A stretch of DNA of 20,790 nt from Hypsibius dujardini. Taxonomy: Eukaryota; Tardigrada; Eutardigrada; Parachela; Hypsibiidae. The notes under the pieces are model-generated. The model saw only the letters and a program-made list of their open reading frames with translations, had not been told where the DNA came from and made no database searches. Positions 16,548-20,790 of this stretch are shown piece after piece. The stretch is from the NCBI GenBank assembly GCA_001579985.1, contig LRSR01006647.1:1-20790 (forward strand), written 5' to 3'. Position 1 is the first letter of the stretch, and each line of letters starts with the position of its first letter. Both the position numbers and the translations under genes were made by a program.

Positions 16548-17160
16548 TTAGTAGGAACGAAACTTAACACTACATCCGATCATCTCAATTGAAACATTTG
16601 GTTCCCAGAGAGTATAGGCAACGGTGTTGTGAAAAATGTGACTGACGAAGCGGAAAATCGCGCCGAAGGATCCAAATGCTCCGAAGAAGAAAACCCCTAA
16701 AAGATCTTCGACAGGAGAAGCTGGATCCATCTGGAACTTTAGGAGGAAGTTGGCAGCCAGACTCCGTACCATTTTGGAAAAACAGAGATATTGGAGGATA
16801 CTTGAAGGTAGATCGCTGAGCGTCTCATATTGACTAAAGGAACGGGATTTCGCACATACCCTAGCTGCCTTGAGAGCACGGAAAATTTTTTTGGGCCAGT
16901 GGCAGTCCAACAACGCCAAGGAAAGACGTGCGAGTAATGGAGGAAATCTGCCTGCCAAAACTGCCATCAATCAACTCCTCCATAAGATTTACGAAGACCA
17001 GAAAAGAAATTAGGCAGTGTTTCCAGAAGTGTCTATTGGAAATACTGGGAATAAAAGTGTTCAGAGAACTAGATCGCAAGATTGATTGCCTGATAAGATT
17101 TGTAAGAACTACTTTTCTTATCCTAAATGATTGTTTCTGATTATCATTGCTCCAAAAAAC
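16548..17160 (-). pseudogene. Gustatory-receptor-like gene relic
   Basis: Two minus-strand frames abut near 16970. The upstream one contains NRHFWKHCLISFLVFVNL-MEEL, a hydrophobic helix. The downstream one contains a Gr-like loop QYETLSDLPSSILQYLCFSK (compare the family's Y..L.DL...I...FS), then segment 5-like SLAANFLL and segment 6-like LLGVFFFGAFGSFGAIFRFV. Their order fits membrane segments 4 to 6 of the intact receptor at 10852-15141, same strand. A frame change between them and the lack of a clear start, last exon or poly(A) signal suggest a decayed paralogue. An unrecognised intron could also explain the frame change; family assignment is moderate. Confidence 0.42.
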
Positions 17161-18948
17161 TCAGTTACAAAAAATAAAACTTGTCAGAAAAGAAAGCATT
17201 TGGGCGACACCTGAAAGCACCGATAAAGGAAGATAAGACATTGAGAAAAGAAAGAACGCAAAAAATAAAAATTGGGGCTCCCGGGCGGGAATGAATTCGA
17301 CTAAGAACAAAAAGTTCGTTTTAACCGAGCATATTTTGCTGATCGCTTTGGAAATGAGATTTGTCAGAAAACAGTGTTGTCGTCAAAAATTTACCAGACG
17401 CAAGCAATTTATTATCTAGTTTAACGGCGACAGCGCACCATCAAATAAACTTTTTAATCAATCGATCGATCAAATACCAAAACCTTCTAAAAGCGCATTC
17501 TGCGCCGACAACGTCCGATTGGCCATCGACATTGAAAGTGACTCCAGCTGCCTCGATCCAACAAAATTCTGGCGCCGGAAAGTTTGGGCCAGTTGAACGT
17601 TGCGGAAAATGAAATTATCTTTGAGAACCATCAAGAACATCCGGACTTTGTAAGGAATTTACTTCGCCATTTACAACTAAAATTATGATCAAAAGGAGCT
17701 CCGTAAAACTATTGCCTGATTTAGAAGTGGATCGAAATTGATTTGAGAAAGGAATATAAAACGAAAGGCGGAACGTTTATCTTAAATTTTTATCTTTCAA
17801 CGACCTCCGCACCGAGACTTATTGCGTTCATGCCAATTGAGGCGCTTGAATAATTTATTACCACTCATTGATATGCCTAACTAGCTTTTAACAGTACTGT
17901 GGTTTAAAACCAAATAAAACAAATAAGCAATGCAGAAGTTTGGTCGTATTCGATTCAACATCGACTCATTTCTTCATCTCAACCCAATTTCAATTTTTGC
18001 ACGAAAAATATCGGCATCACATTAGCATAACCCGTCAGAGAATATGACTTTTTCGGAACCATTAACAAAAGCTATAATAATAAGTTTCAGAATTCAAAAT
18101 ATTTTTATTATTTAGTGGCAATACGTCTTGAATAGTGCCAGTAGTCAAGTTCCAATATTAAAAACTTGCGAATACTGACAATGGTTGGTGATATCATCAT
18201 ATTTAGATGCTGCTAAGTAGATTGATGGATGCTAAGGTCTAAATCAAAAAAAAAGATACCGTTTTAAATATGCAATTTACTGCATTTAACTCTGCGTACG
18301 TACTTGAACGTTTAACAGGAAAATTATTCAGAAACGCATAAAAATACAAGCACTTTGTTCACGGCCGGTTACTTATTTTGTTACATTGGAACTAAATGGA
18401 AAGAAATATAAATATAATATATTGGCAAATGAAATAGCGTCAGCCCCTACAAAAAGCTACAGGTCTTTCCTAAAACTAACGAAAAACAGGAGCGAGAAGG
18501 TAAACATAGGACGCAAAGCCTCAAGGGGATCTGAAGTAGACCCTCTGCTGAAAATCGTCTGACCCCCGTTGTGGAAAATTTGTTTTGAGTTGCAACTCTA
18601 TAAAATCAATAAAAAAAATTTAGGGGAAGGAGAGGGAGGCAAGGAGGCAAAAATGAGCAGCTAGTGATAAATTCGCTCTTGTCGTATGGCAAAGCTACCA
18701 CATGCGTGCAAAAGACCGAAGCCGAACCAACTGCATTTTACGAGCAGTGTGCTTGACTTGGGTTTTTCTCACATTTGTTTTCCTCCATCTCCCCGACGGA
18801 ATAAACGCCCCGCTTTCGCATTTCTCAAACTCGCATATTTTATACTCGCACAATTTCCCGCATAATTTTTTTTCTGCCGTTGTTGTTCTTGTAGTTGCTG
18901 TCGTTGCGATTGCTGCCGCTGTTGTTTTTTCCTGCTGCTGCGACCGAC
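17161..18948. other. Gene-poor AT-rich stretch
   Basis: Short open frames (for example 17361-17612 plus) show no domain or splice context. Near 18620-18650 there is a purine-rich GGGAAGGAGAGGGAGGC tract. At 18877-18943 GTT/GCT-rich triplets form an impure trinucleotide repeat leading into the exon-like piece at 18949. Nothing else was recognised. Confidence 0.4.
18877..18943. repeat. Impure GYT/GCT trinucleotide repeat
   Basis: About 20 triplets of GTT, GTC, GCT and GCC type. On the plus strand this gives open frames rich in Val/Ala/Cys, which I attribute to the repeat. Confidence 0.5.
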
Positions 18949-19931
18949 ATGTTGGATCAGGCTTCCACGTCCTCCGGCTCGCAGACTGCCACCACCGCCA
19001 TCAACAAACAGAAGCTGCTGAACTAGGAGAAGGGCATGGTGGCAGCCAAGACGAAGAAGGAGAAGAAAACTAACGCCAAGAACTTGGTTGCGTCTCAGAA
19101 GGCGTTCGACGACGTTTGGAAGAAGCGTTTCCTGATAAGTTTGTCTCTGTTTATATTGTTTTTAGTATTTTTATTTACGTTATTCTAATTTTAATAATGA
19201 TAAATTGAATTGCTGGATCACCTAAATAAATGAATCGTTGCTTATTAGACTTTTTTAGTCATTAGTTGACTAAACAGAGGTTCAAGCGATAGAATAAATA
19301 ATTGATTGAATATTTGTTGAATCGGTTTGCGTTGCATTTCAAACGGCAGTGCATGTTTTGTGGTATTGGTTTTCGACGCACAATATTTCCCCAGAGCCAT
19401 TAGAGTTGTAATTCACACACACGTTTTTCTTTAGATTTTATTTCATTCCACGGCGTCATCTAGAGCAAAAAAATTTTAATCGGATGCTCAACCCCCACCC
19501 CAGCGCAGTGCTGAAAAAAGGCCTGAAGGCTATTTCAGTGTGAAACCGAGACGCCGGGCTCTACTACGCCACCTTCATCGATGAGATGTTCGATGGAATT
19601 ATCAACGCCAACAATAGACAGGAATAAAAGTGGTGGAAAAGGGGCAAACCCCTGTCGCTGACAACCGAAAACTCAGTATTCTCAATTTTTATAGCAATCA
19701 CCAACTTCAATACTTTGTGACTCACCCCAAAGCAGGCATGAGCCCGAAATTTCACCTTCGCGTAAGACATTCTGGTTCGAATTACAATTATACCCAGTGA
19801 CAAGTGTTTTCTTTTTATAGTGCAAATTCTACGTTAAATTGACAAAGGTGAACATCCTAGCGCTTGCGGAGGATGAGAACCGCAAAATTGAGTTCGACTC
19901 GCCAAATCTGGACGACACCATGGACTATTGA
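18949..19931 (+). pseudogene. Three exon-like pieces of an unrecognised, probably broken gene
   Basis: Piece 1 (ATG 18949 to about 19134) reads MLDQASTSSGSQTATTAINK, is stopped by TAG at 19024, then continues in the same frame GMVAAKTKKEKKTNAKNLV, KAFDDVWKKRFL. It ends at CCTG|ATAAGT, which looks like a donor with its G changed. Piece 2 (about 19540-19626) reads NRDAGLYYATFIDEMFDGII and is preceded by an in-frame TGA. Piece 3 (19821-19931) follows a fine acceptor (ttttctttttatag) and reads CKFYVKLTKVNILALAEDE...DDTMDY to TGA. The pieces look protein-like and correctly ordered, yet stops and the damaged donor suggest a non-functional copy that kept its introns (not a retrocopy). I recognise no family. 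Confidence 0.4.
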
Positions 19932-20554
19932 GACACAGGTAGTATTCCACAAGAAGTCGCTTTTCCATAATACAAGACTTTTCTGACGAACCGCTGTTGG
20001 AGGATAAAAACTAGATCGGAACCCGATCACCGAGTCCCTCTGAATCGGATCCGAATATTTGTTATTTTAATGTTAACTTTGTTATGCCCCTAATTCGGTG
20101 CGGGATAAAACTTCACACTTTTCAAGGAATTTATTTTTTTAAATAGAACCCCTTTTCAAATTCAATAAGAAATCAAAAGTTTTCAACAGAATCTCGTTTG
20201 GGACGCAAAGGATCGGAATTAGGGGTCACTTGTAGAATGCTACTCAGCAATTAGCTGTCTGGTTTGAAACTGGCCCATAGCTCCGCCCTTAGCACCCAAA
20301 AACAATTTTGTCAATGCTAATCAATTCCAAATAAAACCGGGAAGCGCAAAAATAATAAAAAATTGATATTTTTGCAGTGAAAATTACAGTAAGTGGACTC
20401 TTTCACCGATTTTGATATTTTGCTAGAAACGTTTTTCCAGATCAGTGTCAATGCAATAATTGTTTTAAGTCAACACTGATATAGTACTAAGGTGATATTA
20501 TTAGGCTAAGACATTTCACGTTCCACCTCTGAACTTCGCCCCAAGTGAGTTTAC
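19932..20554. other. Spacer with no recognised feature
   Basis: AT-rich DNA between the broken plus-strand gene and the minus-strand exon at the right edge. It holds no repeat array or convincing open frame. Confidence 0.4.
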
Positions 20555-20724
20555 AATAAATTTCTGTCTGTAAGTCTGTCTGTGTTCTTAGACACGTAGT
20601 CAAATATGCAGATCGATAGAGCAGCAAAGGCACTTAAAGTAATCCATAAATATATTGATAAAAGTATCTGTAATAGTTGGTACAGTACCGTTTCGTGTAT
20701 GCCGAAATCAGACACGGTTTTGAA
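20555..20724 (-). CDS. Possible exon of another chemoreceptor-like gene (partial gene)
   Basis: A strong acceptor (long T/C tract ending ggaatatcag) precedes 20724 and a donor ATT|GTAAAC follows 20555. The 56 codons read YQLLQILLSIYLWITLSAFA with CIFDYVSKNTDRL after it. A membrane helix followed by FD and a polar helix resembles segment 4 of the intact receptor (LMVFDCFTALNNSL). The rest of the gene would lie beyond the right edge, or the exon is an isolated relic. The end overlaps a short CTGT array that codes TDRLTDR. Exon phase (0 to 2) differs from the intact gene, which weakens the case. Confidence 0.35.
20563..20597. repeat. Short (CTGT)n array
   Basis: About seven impure CTGT units, the fourth such array in the window. 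It overlaps the end of the possible exon at 20555-20724. Confidence 0.65.
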
Positions 20725-20790
20725 CTGATATTCCGGGCAAAAAAAGAGGAAAATAAAAAAGGACCAACTGCAGCTGTGGCGCAAACTTTC

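Noticed and set aside
18702-19073. Plus-strand 123-codon frame with a hydrophobic start resembling a signal peptide
   Set aside because: Its middle is coded by the GTT/GCT repeat and its end overlaps the more protein-like frame from 18949 in another phase.
1-20790. Retroviral, LTR, Polinton, LINE or DNA-transposon genes, tRNA and rRNA genes
   Set aside because: No reverse transcriptase, integrase, transposase or capsid motifs, no paired terminal repeats and no tRNA-like arms were noticed by eye; small or highly decayed elements could be missed.

Overview
The window looks like nuclear DNA of an invertebrate animal. Coding stretches are short, bounded by GT-AG introns of about 70 to 2100 bases, and separated by AT-rich non-coding DNA. 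Codon use is mixed, there is no bacterial operon layout, and one gene encodes a protein of the arthropod-type gustatory receptor (Gr, 7tm_7) superfamily. A protostome, perhaps an ecdysozoan such as a tardigrade or a relative, is my best guess; the lineage cannot be fixed by eye.

Layout. (1) Bases 2-82, plus strand: the last 26 codons of a gene entering from the left, with a poly(A) signal on its stop codon. (2) Bases 590-3767, minus strand: two exons of unknown family that are either the 3' part of the next gene or a separate gene. (3) Bases 4573-10168, minus strand: an eight-exon gene reconstructed from matching splice phases (about 913 residues), with a long charged disordered tract and a degenerate EF-hand pair. 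It contains a GC-AG intron next to an intronic stop and poly(A) signal, a 78-base intron that could be retained in frame, and complementary CTGT/ACAG repeats on both sides of exons 6-7. (4) Bases 10169-10851: spacer with the poly(A) signal of gene 5 and a CTGT array. (5) Bases 10852-15141, minus strand: a complete six-exon, 494-residue gustatory-receptor-like gene with seven hydrophobic segments and the family's C-terminal signature. (6) Bases 16548-17160, minus strand: Gr-like sequence that changes frame and looks like a relic. (7) Bases 18949-19931, plus strand: three exon-like pieces of an unrecognised, apparently broken gene. (8) Bases 20555-20724, minus strand: an exon-like hydrophobic segment resembling the fourth membrane segment of the receptor, possibly another paralogue running off the right edge.

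The right half therefore looks like a small same-strand cluster of chemoreceptor genes with one intact member; the left half holds an unrelated, probably cytosolic or cytoskeletal EF-hand protein gene. I saw no RNA gene, CRISPR array, virus-like element or complete transposon. All exon joins rest on splice consensus and phase only, without transcripts or homology searches.
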